DNA of 62,547 nucleotides from Deltaproteobacteria bacterium (GTDB lineage: Bacteria; Desulfobacterota; Binatia; UBA9968), in NCBI GenBank assembly GCA_030688735.1, contig JAUYJC010000602.1, positions 1-62,547 of the forward strand, given 5' to 3'. Positions within the stretch are counted from its first letter, which is position 1, and each line of letters starts with the position of its first letter. This document shows positions 1 through 8,468 of the stretch, in pieces. A program made the position numbers and the translations under genes. The notes under the pieces are model-generated. The model did no database searches and was not told the DNA's origin. It saw only the letters and a list, made by a program, of their open reading frames with translations.

Positions 1-1055
1 CGCATCATCTCCGGCAGTTGGCTGCGCGGCACCACGCCGTCCTGCACGTAATAGTTCGGCGCCAGGGCGCCCATGGCGCCGAACGCTCCCTTGCGCCCTT
101 TCCATAAGAGCTGGCGTTCGTTTTCGTCGCGCGCCACCCGGGCTTCGCGGGCGCCGTCACGCTGGCAAATTCCGCGCGCCATCTCGACCGCCCTCTCGGT
201 CTGTTCGCGAACTCCTTCCACTTCGACGATGAGGACCGCCTCGGCATCGCGCGGCAGGCCCACCGGCGCGCCCCGCTCGATCGCTTCGATGGTCGTGCGA
301 TCCATGATTTCCAGAGCGGCGGGGATAATTCCCGCGCCGGTGATGTCGACGACGGTCTGCGTGGCATGATCCATTTGATCAAAGACCGCCAGCAGCGTGC
401 GCACGGACTCGCGCGTTTGCATGAGCCTCACGGCGACTTTAGTGACGATGCCCATCGTACCCTCGGAGCCAACGAAGATGCCGCAGAGGTCATAGCCCGG
501 TGTGTCTGGCACTTCGCCGCCCAACCAAATGATTTGGCCATCGTCTAAAACGACTTCGATACCGAGCACGTGATTGGTCGTAACGCCGTGGGCAAGCGTG
601 TGCGGCCCGCCGGAATTGTTGGCGACGTTGCCGCCAATGGAACATGCCGCTTGGCTGCTCGGATCGGGCGCGTAGAAGTAACCGTCTTTGGCCACCGCTT
701 TGGTGACATCGAGGTTGATCACGCCGGGCTCGACGACCGCGATGCGATTTTGCAGATCGATCTTTAGAATGCGATCCAGGCGGGCCAAGGAGAGAACGAT
801 ACCGCCCTCGGCGGGCACAGCGCCGCCGGCGAGTCCGGTACCAGAGCCGCGCGGGACGATGGGAACACTGGCGCGCTGCGCCGCTTTCACCACCTGGGAC
901 ACCTCTTCAGTATTACCGGGCACGACGACGATCTCAGGCATGACCTGAAAGATCGAGCCGTCCTGCTCGTAGACGATGACGTCTTCCTTTTCTACGAGGA
1001 CGTAATGCTCGCCGACGATGGCGCGCAACTCATTGATGAGAGCGTTCCGGCTCAT
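1..1055 (-). CDS. glcD: GlcD-type FAD-binding 2-hydroxyacid dehydrogenase (3' part outside window)
   Basis: Flavoprotein of the GlcD/D-lactate dehydrogenase family, which oxidises 2-hydroxyacids such as glycolate or lactate to 2-oxoacids, often at the membrane together with an Fe-S partner. The frame starts with ATG at 1053-1055 and leaves the left edge without a stop, so about 351 of an expected 450-490 residues are visible. The PCMH-type FAD-binding domain covers roughly residues 38-215, with GTGLAGG at 72-78 and CSIGGNVANNSGG at 138-150. The visible remainder is the start of the FAD-oxidase C-terminal domain. It diverges from the TRAP operon across 121 bp. The substrate cannot be read from the sequence. 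Confidence 0.88.
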   Translation of the reverse strand, partial: MSRNALINELRAIVGEHYVLVEKEDVIVYEQDGSIFQVMPEIVVVPGNTEEVSQVVKAAQRASVPIVPRGSGTGLAGGAVPAEGGIVLSLARLDRILKIDLQNRIAVVEPGVINLDVTKAVAKDGYFYAPDPSSQAACSIGGNVANNSGGPHTLAHGVTTNHVLGIEVVLDDGQIIWLGGEVPDTPGYDLCGIFVGSEGTMGIVTKVAVRLMQTRESVRTLLAVFDQMDHATQTVVDITGAGIIPAALEIMDRTTIEAIERGAPVGLPRDAEAVLIVEVEGVREQTERAVEMARGICQRDGAREARVARDENERQLLWKGRKGAFGAMGALAPNYYVQDGVVPRSQLPEMM

Positions 1056-1100
1056 TGCCAAGCAGACTATCTGAGGTCGAGAGGGGGTGTCAAATTGGGA

Positions 1101-1130
1101 TTGACCTAAATCTATTAATTGTAATATAAG
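1101..1130 (+). promoter_or_regulatory. Candidate sigma-70 promoter of the TRAP operon
   Basis: TTGACC at 1101-1106 is followed by an AT-rich block in which TATAAG (1125-1130, spacer 18) or TAATAT (1122-1127, spacer 15) can serve as -10. It lies in the only AT-rich part of the divergent spacer and about 47 bp before the binding-protein start, which has a strong ribosome site (AAGGAGG, 1164-1170). Assigned by inspection only. Confidence 0.45.
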
Positions 1131-1176
1131 CAATCTGGCGATATCTAATACCAGCTAACTCAGAAGGAGGCCGACC

Positions 1177-2331
1177 ATGACTGATCAAAAGAACGTTCAG
1201 GAACAAGGCGCGCGGAAAGTTTCGCGCCGAAATATTCTCAAGGCGGCGGTAGCCGCGGGAGGCGCGGCGGTTTTCGGCTTCCCGAATATCGTCAAGGCGC
1301 AAGGGGTCACCTCTATGCGCTGGCAGTCGACCTGGCCGTCCAAGGACATTTTCCACGAGTTTGCGCTCGACTTCGCCAAGAAGGTCAACGACATGACCGG
1401 CGGCGATCTGAAGATCGAAGTCCTACCCGCCGGCGCCGTGGTACCGGCTTTCCAGCTTCTCGAAGCCGTGTCGAAAGGGACGCTCGACGGCGGCCACGGC
1501 GTGCTTGTCTACCACTACGGCAAGCAGACCGCGCTCGCGCTCTGGGGATCGAGCCCCGCCTACGGGATGGACGCCAACATGCTGCTCTCCTGGCACAAGT
1601 ACGGCGGGGGCAAGGAGTTGCTCGATAAGATCTACAAATCGATCGGCGCCAACGTCGTTTCCTTCCCCTACGGCCCGATGCCGACGCAGCCGCTAGGCTG
1701 GTTCAAAAAGCCGGTCACCAAGTCCGATGACTTGAAGGGCCTCAAGTTCCGCACGGTGGGCATCTCGATCGACCTGTTCACCGGCTTGGGCGCCGCTGTG
1801 AACGCGCTCCCCGGCGGCGAGATCGTGCCGGCGATGGACCGCGGGTTGCTCGATGCCGCCGAGTTCAACAACGCCTCCTCCGACCGCCTCCTCGGCTTCC
1901 CGGACGTGTCCAAGGTTTACATGCTGCAAAGCTACCACCAGAACGCCGAGCAGTTCGAGATCATGTTTAACAAAACGAAGTTCGACGCCCTGCCGGCGAA
2001 GATGAAGGCGATCATCGAGCACGCCGTGGAGGCGGCCTCGGCCGACATGTCGTGGAAAGCGATCGACCGCTACTCTAAGGACTACATCGAGCTTCAAACC
2101 AAAGACAAGGTCAGGGTCTACAAGACTCCGGCCTCCGTGCTGCAGAAGCAGCTCGCGGTCTTCGACGCGGTCGAGGCGAAGAAGTCGGCCGACAACCCGC
2201 TGTTCAAGGAGGTTGTTCAGTCCCAGCGCGCCTTCGCCGCGCGTGCGGTCCGGTGGGACCTCGACACCAATGTGGACCGGCGCATGGCCTACAACCACTA
2301 CTTCGCTCCAAAGTCGGCGAAGAAGTCGTAA
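1177..2331 (+). CDS. dctP: TRAP transporter substrate-binding protein, TakP/DctP-like, TAT-exported
   Basis: Periplasmic solute receptor that hands a carboxylate-type ligand to the QM permease encoded just downstream. The 384-residue protein has a twin-arginine signal (SRRNILK near residues 16-22, hydrophobic stretch, cleavage near VKAQ at ~39-42), so it is probably exported folded. Segments such as KGLKFRTVG and FNNASSD resemble the alpha-keto-acid binding (TakP-like) branch of DctP proteins; that branch is inferred by eye. The start is fixed by AAGGAGG six bases before ATG. A perfect 15-bp hairpin lies between this gene and dctQ, a position that usually raises binding-protein mRNA over permease mRNA. 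Confidence 0.9.
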   Translation: MTDQKNVQEQGARKVSRRNILKAAVAAGGAAVFGFPNIVKAQGVTSMRWQSTWPSKDIFHEFALDFAKKVNDMTGGDLKIEVLPAGAVVPAFQLLEAVSKGTLDGGHGVLVYHYGKQTALALWGSSPAYGMDANMLLSWHKYGGGKELLDKIYKSIGANVVSFPYGPMPTQPLGWFKKPVTKSDDLKGLKFRTVGISIDLFTGLGAAVNALPGGEIVPAMDRGLLDAAEFNNASSDRLLGFPDVSKVYMLQSYHQNAEQFEIMFNKTKFDALPAKMKAIIEHAVEAASADMSWKAIDRYSKDYIELQTKDKVRVYKTPASVLQKQLAVFDAVEAKKSADNPLFKEVVQSQRAFAARAVRWDLDTNVDRRMAYNHYFAPKSAKKS

Positions 2332-2355
2332 TTGGCTCGATACGCTCTCGATCAG

Positions 2356-2391
2356 TGCGGCGCCTGCTGACTCAGCTCAGCAGGCGCCGCA
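2356..2391 (+). promoter_or_regulatory. Perfect 15-bp intra-operon hairpin
   Basis: A stem at 2356-2370 pairs perfectly with 2377-2391 around a 6-base loop. No T-tract follows, so it is not a standard intrinsic terminator. It sits in the 136-bp gap between the binding protein and dctQ, where it can stabilise the upstream message against 3' decay or reduce read-through. Confidence 0.7.
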
Positions 2392-2467
2392 GTTGCGTTC
2401 AGGCCAGGAGGAAATGAGGGCTGGCTGCAGGCAGCCTATCCGCTGTTCGCTTCCGAAGGGGTTGGGG

Positions 2468-3094
2468 ATGCAAAAACTTCTGTTGACTGTTGACAAGATG
2501 AGCACCTGGGTCGGGCATGCGTTTTCCTGGCTCATCGTCGCGCTCACCCTGTTCATCTCGTGGGAGGTGTTTTCGCGCTACGCCCTCGACGCTCCCCACG
2601 CCTGGGCCTACGATGCCATGATCATGCTGTACGGCTCGCTGTTCATGATGGCCGGCGCCTATACGTTGGCGAAAAACGGACACGTGCGCGGGGATGTGCT
2701 GTACGGTTTTTTCAGCCCCCGCACTCAGGCCACGCTCGACCTCGTGCTCTACATCGTTTTCTTCATCCCCGGAGTGGTCGCCCTCGTCTGGGCCGGCTAC
2801 GGTTACGCCGCCGAATCCTGGGCGATCAGAGAGCACTCGAGCGTCATGGCCGAGGGTCCGCCGATCTACCCGCTCAAGACGATTATCCCGGTTGCCGGAG
2901 CCTTCCTGCTGCTGCAAGGCGTCGTTGAGATCATCCGCTGTGCGATCTGCTTGAAGCAGGGTCAATGGCCCTCACGCGAGGAGGATGTCGAGGAGGTGGA
3001 TGTGGACAAGCTCAAGAAGTTGGTTCACGTCAATGAAGAGAATGTCGAGAAGCCCGATGAGCTGACGACGCAGAGGAGGGGGCCGGACAAGTGA
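2468..3094 (+). CDS. dctQ: TRAP transporter small permease subunit (DctQ)
   Basis: Small membrane subunit of the TRAP transporter, which pairs with DctM. The product from ATG 2468 is 208 residues with four hydrophobic segments (about 16-36, 53-73, 93-115, 145-165) and the family-typical SWEVFSRY near the end of the first one. After the last segment comes an unusually long charged tail of about 40 residues rich in Glu, Asp and Lys. An open frame continues upstream of ATG 2468 into the binding protein, but it is not membrane-like and overlaps that gene, so the internal ATG was chosen. The stop overlaps the GTG of dctM by four bases, indicating coupled translation. Confidence 0.85.
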   Translation: MQKLLLTVDKMSTWVGHAFSWLIVALTLFISWEVFSRYALDAPHAWAYDAMIMLYGSLFMMAGAYTLAKNGHVRGDVLYGFFSPRTQATLDLVLYIVFFIPGVVALVWAGYGYAAESWAIREHSSVMAEGPPIYPLKTIIPVAGAFLLLQGVVEIIRCAICLKQGQWPSREEDVEEVDVDKLKKLVHVNEENVEKPDELTTQRRGPDK

Positions 3095-5085
3095 AGATGC
3101 GCAAAGAGCTCTGGTTCGGATTCTCGCTCATGGCGATCATCGTTATCGCTGTGATCGCGTTCACGCCCTGGGGCAATCTCACCAACGGCCACTTGGGCCT
3201 GATCATGCTTGCGCTGATCGTGGTGACGATCATGCTCGGCTTCCCGACGGCGTTCACCCTCATGGGCATGGGGGTGTTTTTCTCCTGGCTCGCCTACCGC
3301 AGCGTCAACCCGGATCTCGCGGTCAGCCAGGTTCTCGACCTCATGGTGCAGCGCGCCTACGGCGTGATGCGCAACGATGTCCTGATCGCGGTGCCGCTGT
3401 TTGTTTTCATGGGCTATCTGGTCGAGCGGGCGGCCCTGATCGACCGGCTGTTCAAGAGCCTGCATCTTGCCCTCGCCCGCGTGCCGGGGTCGCTGGCGGT
3501 GGCGACCACGGTCACCTGCGCGGTCTTTGCCACAGCGAGCGGCATCATCGGCGCGGTGGTGACGCTGATGGGCCTGCTCGCCCTTCCGCCCATGCTGCGG
3601 GCGGGCTACAACGTCTCGGTGTCGGCCGGCTGTATCACCGCCGGAGGCACGCTCGGCATTCTCATCCCGCCTTCGGTACTGCTGATTGTCTATGGAGCGA
3701 CGGCCGGGGTTTCGGTGGTGCAGCTCTACGCCGGAGCGTTTTTCCCCGGCATGATGCTTGCGGCGCTCTATGTGGGCTACATCATCATTCTGGCAAAGCT
3801 CAGGCCAGGGCTGATGCCCCCCCTGCCCGAGAGCGAACGGAGGGTTGAGCTTCCGCCCCTCTCGCGGACGCTGGCTGGCCGCGGGCGCAATGCGTTCGCT
3901 GGGCTCCTGCGGGCGCTCGTTGTGAGCAGCGCCGGCGTGTCAAAACGCGTAGCGCTAGTGCAGCTACTTGTCACCTTGATGCCGGCACTGGCAATCGCCG
4001 CCGTGCTGGGTGTGACCTACCGGGCGGCCACCGCGCCGGCGGTCGAGGTCGAGGTCATCCCGTCCGGGCTCATCGGAGTGCCGTTAGAGGTAAAAGAGAC
4101 GGGGCTGATCGGCGCAGCGCCAGCGGAACCGGAGGGACCGGGTATCAAGGAGCCCCAGGCCGAAGGCGCGCAGGAGCTGGCTCCGCCGCCCGGCGCCCAG
4201 GAGGCAAGCTCGGAAGCCACGAATGGGAAACCGGCTGCGGGCGATCCGGCCGAGCCATCCCCCGTGCCGGGCTGGTTGTGGGCCGTGCTCGCCTGTGGCG
4301 CGGGCGCGATATTGTTCATATACGGCCTGTGGAGCTGGGAACGGCTCGAAGTGTTCAAGATGCTGCTAACCTCGTTCTTTCCCCTCGCGATCCTGATCCT
4401 AGGCGTGCTCGGCTCCATCGTCTTGGGCTTCGCTACTCCCACCGAAGCGGCCGCGGTGGGCGCATTCGGCGGGTGCGTGCTGGCTGCGGTCTACCGCTTC
4501 GTCGCGCACTGGTCCGCCGCGGGATCGGGAGGTGGGAGCCGGGGCTCGGCATTCATTCGCACCGTGAAAGAGTTCGGGGCGATCGTCAAGGAGTCCTCGT
4601 TTCTCACCGCTAAGACGAGCGCAATGGTCTGCTGGCTGTTCGTCGGTTCGGCGATCTTCTCCGCCGCGTTCGCGCTGCTCGGGGGGCAGGACGTGGTGGA
4701 GAAGTGGGTGCTGTCGATGGACTTGACGCCGATCCAGTTCATGATCCTCGCCCAGTTCATCATCTTCATCTTGGGCTGGCCGCTTGAGTGGACCGAGATC
4801 ATCGTGATCTTTATGCCGATCTTCATCCCGCTGCTGCCGCACTTTGAGATCGACCCCCTGTTCTTCGGGCTGCTGGTGGCGCTGAACCTCCAGACCGCGT
4901 TCCTGTCGCCTCCCGTGGCGATGGCAGCGTTCTACCTCAAGGGGGTAGCGCCTCCCCATGTGACGCTGAACCAGATTTTCGCCGGCATGATGCCGTTCAT
5001 GGGCATCCAGGTTATCGCGATGGTGCTGCTGTACCTGTTCCCTGGTATCGGCCTCTGGCTTCCGTCGGTGTTTTACTCTCGGTAG
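3091..5085 (+). CDS. dctM: TRAP transporter large permease subunit (DctM) with long central insertion
   Basis: Ion-coupled large permease of the TRAP system. At 664 residues it is some 200-230 longer than the common ~430-residue DctM. Residues 1-240 and ~425-664 carry the usual halves, including the LGILIPPS loop in the first and the FLSPPVAMAAFYLKG loop in the second. Between them are two extra hydrophobic segments (about 288-308 and 397-417) enclosing a soluble loop of ~85 residues dominated by Ala, Pro, Glu and Gly. GTG 3091 is preferred over ATG 3097 because AGGAGG at 3074-3079 is better spaced and the start overlaps the dctQ stop. Whether the insertion is a subfamily trait cannot be settled here. 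Confidence 0.85.
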   Translation: MKMRKELWFGFSLMAIIVIAVIAFTPWGNLTNGHLGLIMLALIVVTIMLGFPTAFTLMGMGVFFSWLAYRSVNPDLAVSQVLDLMVQRAYGVMRNDVLIAVPLFVFMGYLVERAALIDRLFKSLHLALARVPGSLAVATTVTCAVFATASGIIGAVVTLMGLLALPPMLRAGYNVSVSAGCITAGGTLGILIPPSVLLIVYGATAGVSVVQLYAGAFFPGMMLAALYVGYIIILAKLRPGLMPPLPESERRVELPPLSRTLAGRGRNAFAGLLRALVVSSAGVSKRVALVQLLVTLMPALAIAAVLGVTYRAATAPAVEVEVIPSGLIGVPLEVKETGLIGAAPAEPEGPGIKEPQAEGAQELAPPPGAQEASSEATNGKPAAGDPAEPSPVPGWLWAVLACGAGAILFIYGLWSWERLEVFKMLLTSFFPLAILILGVLGSIVLGFATPTEAAAVGAFGGCVLAAVYRFVAHWSAAGSGGGSRGSAFIRTVKEFGAIVKESSFLTAKTSAMVCWLFVGSAIFSAAFALLGGQDVVEKWVLSMDLTPIQFMILAQFIIFILGWPLEWTEIIVIFMPIFIPLLPHFEIDPLFFGLLVALNLQTAFLSPPVAMAAFYLKGVAPPHVTLNQIFAGMMPFMGIQVIAMVLLYLFPGIGLWLPSVFYSR

Positions 5086-5147
5086 CGCCTGGAGCCGGAT
5101 CTCGCAATGTTTGGAGCAATCCGGAGCGCCGCGACGGCGAGCACGTA

Positions 5148-6512
5148 ATGGATCTCACCAATCTTCATTCACTCTCAGCATCTGACGCGGCGCAGTTGAT
5201 CCGCGAAAGCGTGATCAGCTCCCAGCAACTCGTTGAAGCGTGCTTGGCGCGGATACGTGAAATCGACGGACAGGTGCAGGCGTGGGCTCACCTCGATCCC
5301 GATCATGCGCTCGTGCAGGCGCGCGCGTCTGACGAGTATCGCCTTACTGGCAAACCGACCGGGCCGCTCCACGGCGTGCCCGTCGGCATCAAGGATATTT
5401 TCGACACCGCCGACATGCCCACCGAAGACGGTTCCGTGCTCCACGCCGGGCGCACACCGTCGCGCGACGCGGCGGTGGTTTCAAGGCTGCGCGCGGCGGG
5501 CGCGGTGATCATGGGCAAGACCGTGACCACGGAGTTTGCTTACTTCGCGCCGGGGAAGACGCGCAACCCGCATAATCCCGAGCACACTCCTGGCGGCTCC
5601 TCCAGCGGCTCGGCCGCGGCCGTGGCGGCCGAGATGGTACCGCTGGCCCTCGGCAGCCAGACCAACGGCTCGACGATCCGTCCAGCGGCTTACTGCGGCG
5701 TGATCGGCTACAAACCGACCCACGGCCTGATTTCGCGCCACGGCGCCTTCGCGCTGTCGCGCACCCTCGACCATGTCGGGCTGTTCGCGCGCACCATCGA
5801 TGATATCGCGCTGCTTGCCGAGCAGCTCGTCGGCTACGACGAATACGATCCCGATACACATCCGCGAGCGCGCATCCCGTTTATCGACGTCGCGGCGCAA
5901 GAACCACCCGTGCCGCCCATGTTCGCATTCATAAAGACGCCGATGTGGGAGCGGGCCGATGACGATACGAAAGAGGGATTTGCGGAGATCGTCGAGCAAA
6001 TGGGAAGCCAGGTCGAAGAGGTGGAGCTGTTCCCCTCCGCAACCCTTCGACTTAGCTCAGGGCAGGCCGAAGCATGGCAGTGGCACCAGACGATAATGGC
6101 GGCGGAGATGGCAGCGAACCTAGAGCGGGAGTGGGAAAAAGGCCGCGACCGATTGTCCGAGAAATTGCGCGAGCAGATCGAACGCGGCCGCGAAGTGCGC
6201 GCGGTGGACTACCAGCGCGCGCTTCGTCATATTACGCCGATCCACGAGAGCCTGCTGGAGCTTTTCGAGCAGCGCTATGACGCAATTCTCACTCCGGCCG
6301 CTCCGGGCGCCGCGCCCAAAGGTCTTGCATCGACCGGAGACCCTTCCTTCTGCACGCTGTGGACGCTCTGCGGCATGCCCTGTATCAGTTTACCGTTCCT
6401 GCAAAGCACTAACGGTCTGCCCATCGGCGTTCAGCTAGTCGGCCCGCGCCACGTCGACGCGCGCCTCCTGCGCACCGCCCGCTGGTTGGCGGCGAAGATG
6501 GCGGAAAGCTGA
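5148..6512 (+). CDS. Amidase signature family hydrolase
   Basis: Amidase of the amidase-signature family, hydrolysing a carboxamide or acting as a GatA-like enzyme; no gatB or gatC is nearby, so a catabolic role with the upstream TRAP transporter is more likely. The 454-residue protein shows the Ser-cisSer-Lys triad at family spacing: K82 in GIKDIFD, cis-Ser S151 in GGSSSGS and nucleophile S175 in QTNGSTIRPA (69 and 24 residues apart). Near residues 298-308 the stretch ATLRLSSGQAEA is encoded by a 25-bp dispersed repeat that also occurs at 55458-55482, apparently inserted in frame. It begins 62 bp after dctM and is probably in the same operon. Confidence 0.88.
   Translation: MDLTNLHSLSASDAAQLIRESVISSQQLVEACLARIREIDGQVQAWAHLDPDHALVQARASDEYRLTGKPTGPLHGVPVGIKDIFDTADMPTEDGSVLHAGRTPSRDAAVVSRLRAAGAVIMGKTVTTEFAYFAPGKTRNPHNPEHTPGGSSSGSAAAVAAEMVPLALGSQTNGSTIRPAAYCGVIGYKPTHGLISRHGAFALSRTLDHVGLFARTIDDIALLAEQLVGYDEYDPDTHPRARIPFIDVAAQEPPVPPMFAFIKTPMWERADDDTKEGFAEIVEQMGSQVEEVELFPSATLRLSSGQAEAWQWHQTIMAAEMAANLEREWEKGRDRLSEKLREQIERGREVRAVDYQRALRHITPIHESLLELFEQRYDAILTPAAPGAAPKGLASTGDPSFCTLWTLCGMPCISLPFLQSTNGLPIGVQLVGPRHVDARLLRTARWLAAKMAES
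6043..6067. repeat. 25-bp dispersed repeat, copy 1 (inside amidase)
   Basis: The core CTTAGCTCAGGGCAGGC preceded by CCCTTCGA matches the reverse complement of 55458-55482 with one mismatch in 25 bases. It lies inside the amidase frame and adds the peptide TLRLSSGQA without breaking it. Confidence 0.75.
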
Positions 6513-6523
6513 AACGCAAAAAA

Positions 6524-6585
6524 TCGAGGATGGAAGATCGAGGATCGAAAAACGCCATCCTCCATCGTCGATCGTCGATCCTCGG
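6524..6585. repeat. Family A hairpin repeat, copy 1
   Basis: An imperfect palindrome built from variants of GAGGATGGAAGATCGAGG on one arm and its complement on the other. It lies between the converging amidase and dctM genes, where it could end transcription both ways. Related copies lie at 12332-12394 and 13259-13322. Confidence 0.7.
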
Positions 6586-6610
6586 CCCATCGGGTTTTCC
6601 TCGACTTCCA

Positions 6611-7888
6611 TCACCAGTTTACGAGATTGACCAAAGCGAGGCTAAACCACGGCACGTAAGTCACCAGGAGAGTGACCAACGCCAGCACCACCGTGAACGG
6701 CCAACTCGCTTTGAAGACCTCCCAGAATGGGATGCGCGCGATGGCTGCGGTGGTAAAGAGCACCGTGGCAACGGGCGGGGTCTGTTGGCCGACGCCGAGA
6801 TTGATAGTCACGATGATGCCGAAATGGATCGGGTCTATGCCGATCTGGCGGATCAGCGGCATCACGATGGGGACAATGAGGATGATCGCCGCCGCCGAGT
6901 GGAGAAACATGCCGGCGATGAAAAAGAAAACATTCAGGAAGAGCAGGATTAAATATTTGTTCGACGTGGTCTCGAGGATCATGCGCGCGAACTTCTGGGG
7001 AATCTGCTCGCTGGTGAGATACCAGCCGAGCACCGCCGACGAGGCCACGATGAGCATGACCACCGCGGTCTGCCCGGCGGAGTCCTTGAGCACCCGGATG
7101 GTTTCGGAAGTTGGCAGTTCCCGATAAATGAAAACGCCGATAATAAACGCCGCCAACACTGCGAGGGCCGCGACCTCGGTCGCGGTGGCGATGCCCAAGA
7201 AAATGCCTCCCCAAATGACAACCGGGATGAACAGTGCCCAGAACGCCTCGGCGGTCGATTTACCGACCAGGCGGATGGAAAACTTCTGCTCAACCGGCAG
7301 GTTGTACTTGCGCGCGTAGTAGTAACTCAGCACCATCATCGCGCCGCAGGCAACAAAACCTGGGAGAAAACCGGCAAAGAAGAGCTTGGCCACGGACACC
7401 TCGGCCATCCAGGCATAGATGATCATGGGAATGGACGGCGGAATCAGAATCGCGGCCGATGCGGCGTTGGAGACGATGGCGGCGCTAAGGGCCCTTGGAT
7501 AGCCTCGCTTCTCCATGGCCGGGATTACGACGTTGCCGATGGCGGCCGCGTCGGCGACGGATGATCCGGAGATCTCGCTTTGAATCATCGTGGCTACCAC
7601 CGTCACCATCGCCAGCCCCCCGCGAATGAATCCGACCATGCTGTTGGCCATGTTCACTAGCCGCAGCGAAATTCCAGAAGTCTCCATCAGCCCGCCGGCA
7701 AGAATAAACAGCGGGATGGCGAGCAGCGGAAAGCTCGAGGCGCCGGAAAAAAGATTCAACGGAACGACGCTCAGAGACACCGTTCCCTTCCAGAGCAAAA
7801 ACAAAATCGTCGCGATCGAGAGGCCAAAGCCGATCGGGACGTTGATGAGCGTCAGGAAAATGATCATTCCGAGGATGAGCCACTCCAC
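6611..7888 (-). CDS. dctM: TRAP transporter large permease subunit (DctM), second system
   Basis: Large permease subunit of a second TRAP transporter, 425 residues, the normal family length, with about a dozen hydrophobic segments spread along the chain. Family landmarks are the AAILIPPSIPMIIYA loop near residues 148-162 and the GVGQQTPPVATVLF loop near 365-380. Its start lies 25 bases inside the end of the preceding dctQ, so the two are translationally coupled. It is the last gene of a leftward run that begins with the aminotransferase at 12281. Unlike the dctM at 3091 it has no central insertion. Confidence 0.92.
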   Translation of the reverse strand: MEWLILGMIIFLTLINVPIGFGLSIATILFLLWKGTVSLSVVPLNLFSGASSFPLLAIPLFILAGGLMETSGISLRLVNMANSMVGFIRGGLAMVTVVATMIQSEISGSSVADAAAIGNVVIPAMEKRGYPRALSAAIVSNAASAAILIPPSIPMIIYAWMAEVSVAKLFFAGFLPGFVACGAMMVLSYYYARKYNLPVEQKFSIRLVGKSTAEAFWALFIPVVIWGGIFLGIATATEVAALAVLAAFIIGVFIYRELPTSETIRVLKDSAGQTAVVMLIVASSAVLGWYLTSEQIPQKFARMILETTSNKYLILLFLNVFFFIAGMFLHSAAAIILIVPIVMPLIRQIGIDPIHFGIIVTINLGVGQQTPPVATVLFTTAAIARIPFWEVFKASWPFTVVLALVTLLVTYVPWFSLALVNLVNW

Positions 7889-8379
7889 GGCGCTTCAGCT
7901 CCTTTCCGTTGGTCATTCCCGCCGGCGAGATGCAGCAGGCGCTGGACGCTGATAAGCAGCATGAGGCCGCCGGTAATGGGAAGCACGCTGTAGACCCAAC
8001 TCATCCTTACCCACACAAGCGAGATTGCCGTCTCATCGCCCATCTTGTGCGTGAGCAGCCATCCGTAATAAAGCAGCACGGTTTGAAACCCCAGAACCAA
8101 GAACTCGGCGACGATCTCTAATCTTTTTCTCGTCGCCGGCATCAGTCGCGCGATAAAAGTCTCGAAGCCGATATGGCGGCGATGGTAGGAAGCGGAGACG
8201 GCGCCGTAGAAGGTCAACCAGACCAACAGGTAAGAAGCGAACTCATCGTACCAGGCGAGCGAGGCGTCGAGAACGTAGCGAAAAAAAACCCCCAGGCACA
8301 CCAGGACAACCATGAGAAACAGAAGCAACGTCGCCCACCACTCGACGAAATCGATGAATCGCCTGAAGAATCGTTCCAT
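7864..8379 (-). CDS. dctQ: TRAP transporter small permease subunit (DctQ), second system
   Basis: Small TRAP permease subunit of 171 residues with four hydrophobic segments (about 14-34, 45-66, 90-110, 128-148), including a GVFFRYVLDASLAWYDE stretch typical of the family at the end of the first. It overlaps the following dctM by 25 bases and follows its binding protein after 89 bp. That gap contains an 8-bp inverted repeat (8396-8403 with 8453-8460). The three genes make a complete P-Q-M set. Confidence 0.88.
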   Translation of the reverse strand: MERFFRRFIDFVEWWATLLLFLMVVLVCLGVFFRYVLDASLAWYDEFASYLLVWLTFYGAVSASYHRRHIGFETFIARLMPATRKRLEIVAEFLVLGFQTVLLYYGWLLTHKMGDETAISLVWVRMSWVYSVLPITGGLMLLISVQRLLHLAGGNDQRKGAEAPWSGSSSE

Positions 8380-8395
8380 GTCTTCGCTACGCTCA

Positions 8396-8460
8396 GAATC
8401 TCAAATCGCAGATGGAAAATCTCAGATATTATGAAATCTGAAATTTAAAATGTGAGATTC
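8396..8460. repeat. Intergenic inverted repeat between dctP and dctQ
   Basis: GAATCTCA at 8396-8403 pairs perfectly with TGAGATTC at 8453-8460. The AT-rich interior repeats related words (AATCTCAGAT, GAAATCTGAAAT), so further pairing is possible. Its position after the binding protein mirrors the hairpin at 2356-2391 of the first TRAP operon. Confidence 0.5.
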
Positions 8461-8468
8461 GCGGAGCG

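Noticed and set aside
1693-2298. 201-residue leftward frame opposite the TRAP receptor gene
   Set aside because: His/Val/Asp-rich complement of a clear receptor gene with TAT signal; no ribosome site.
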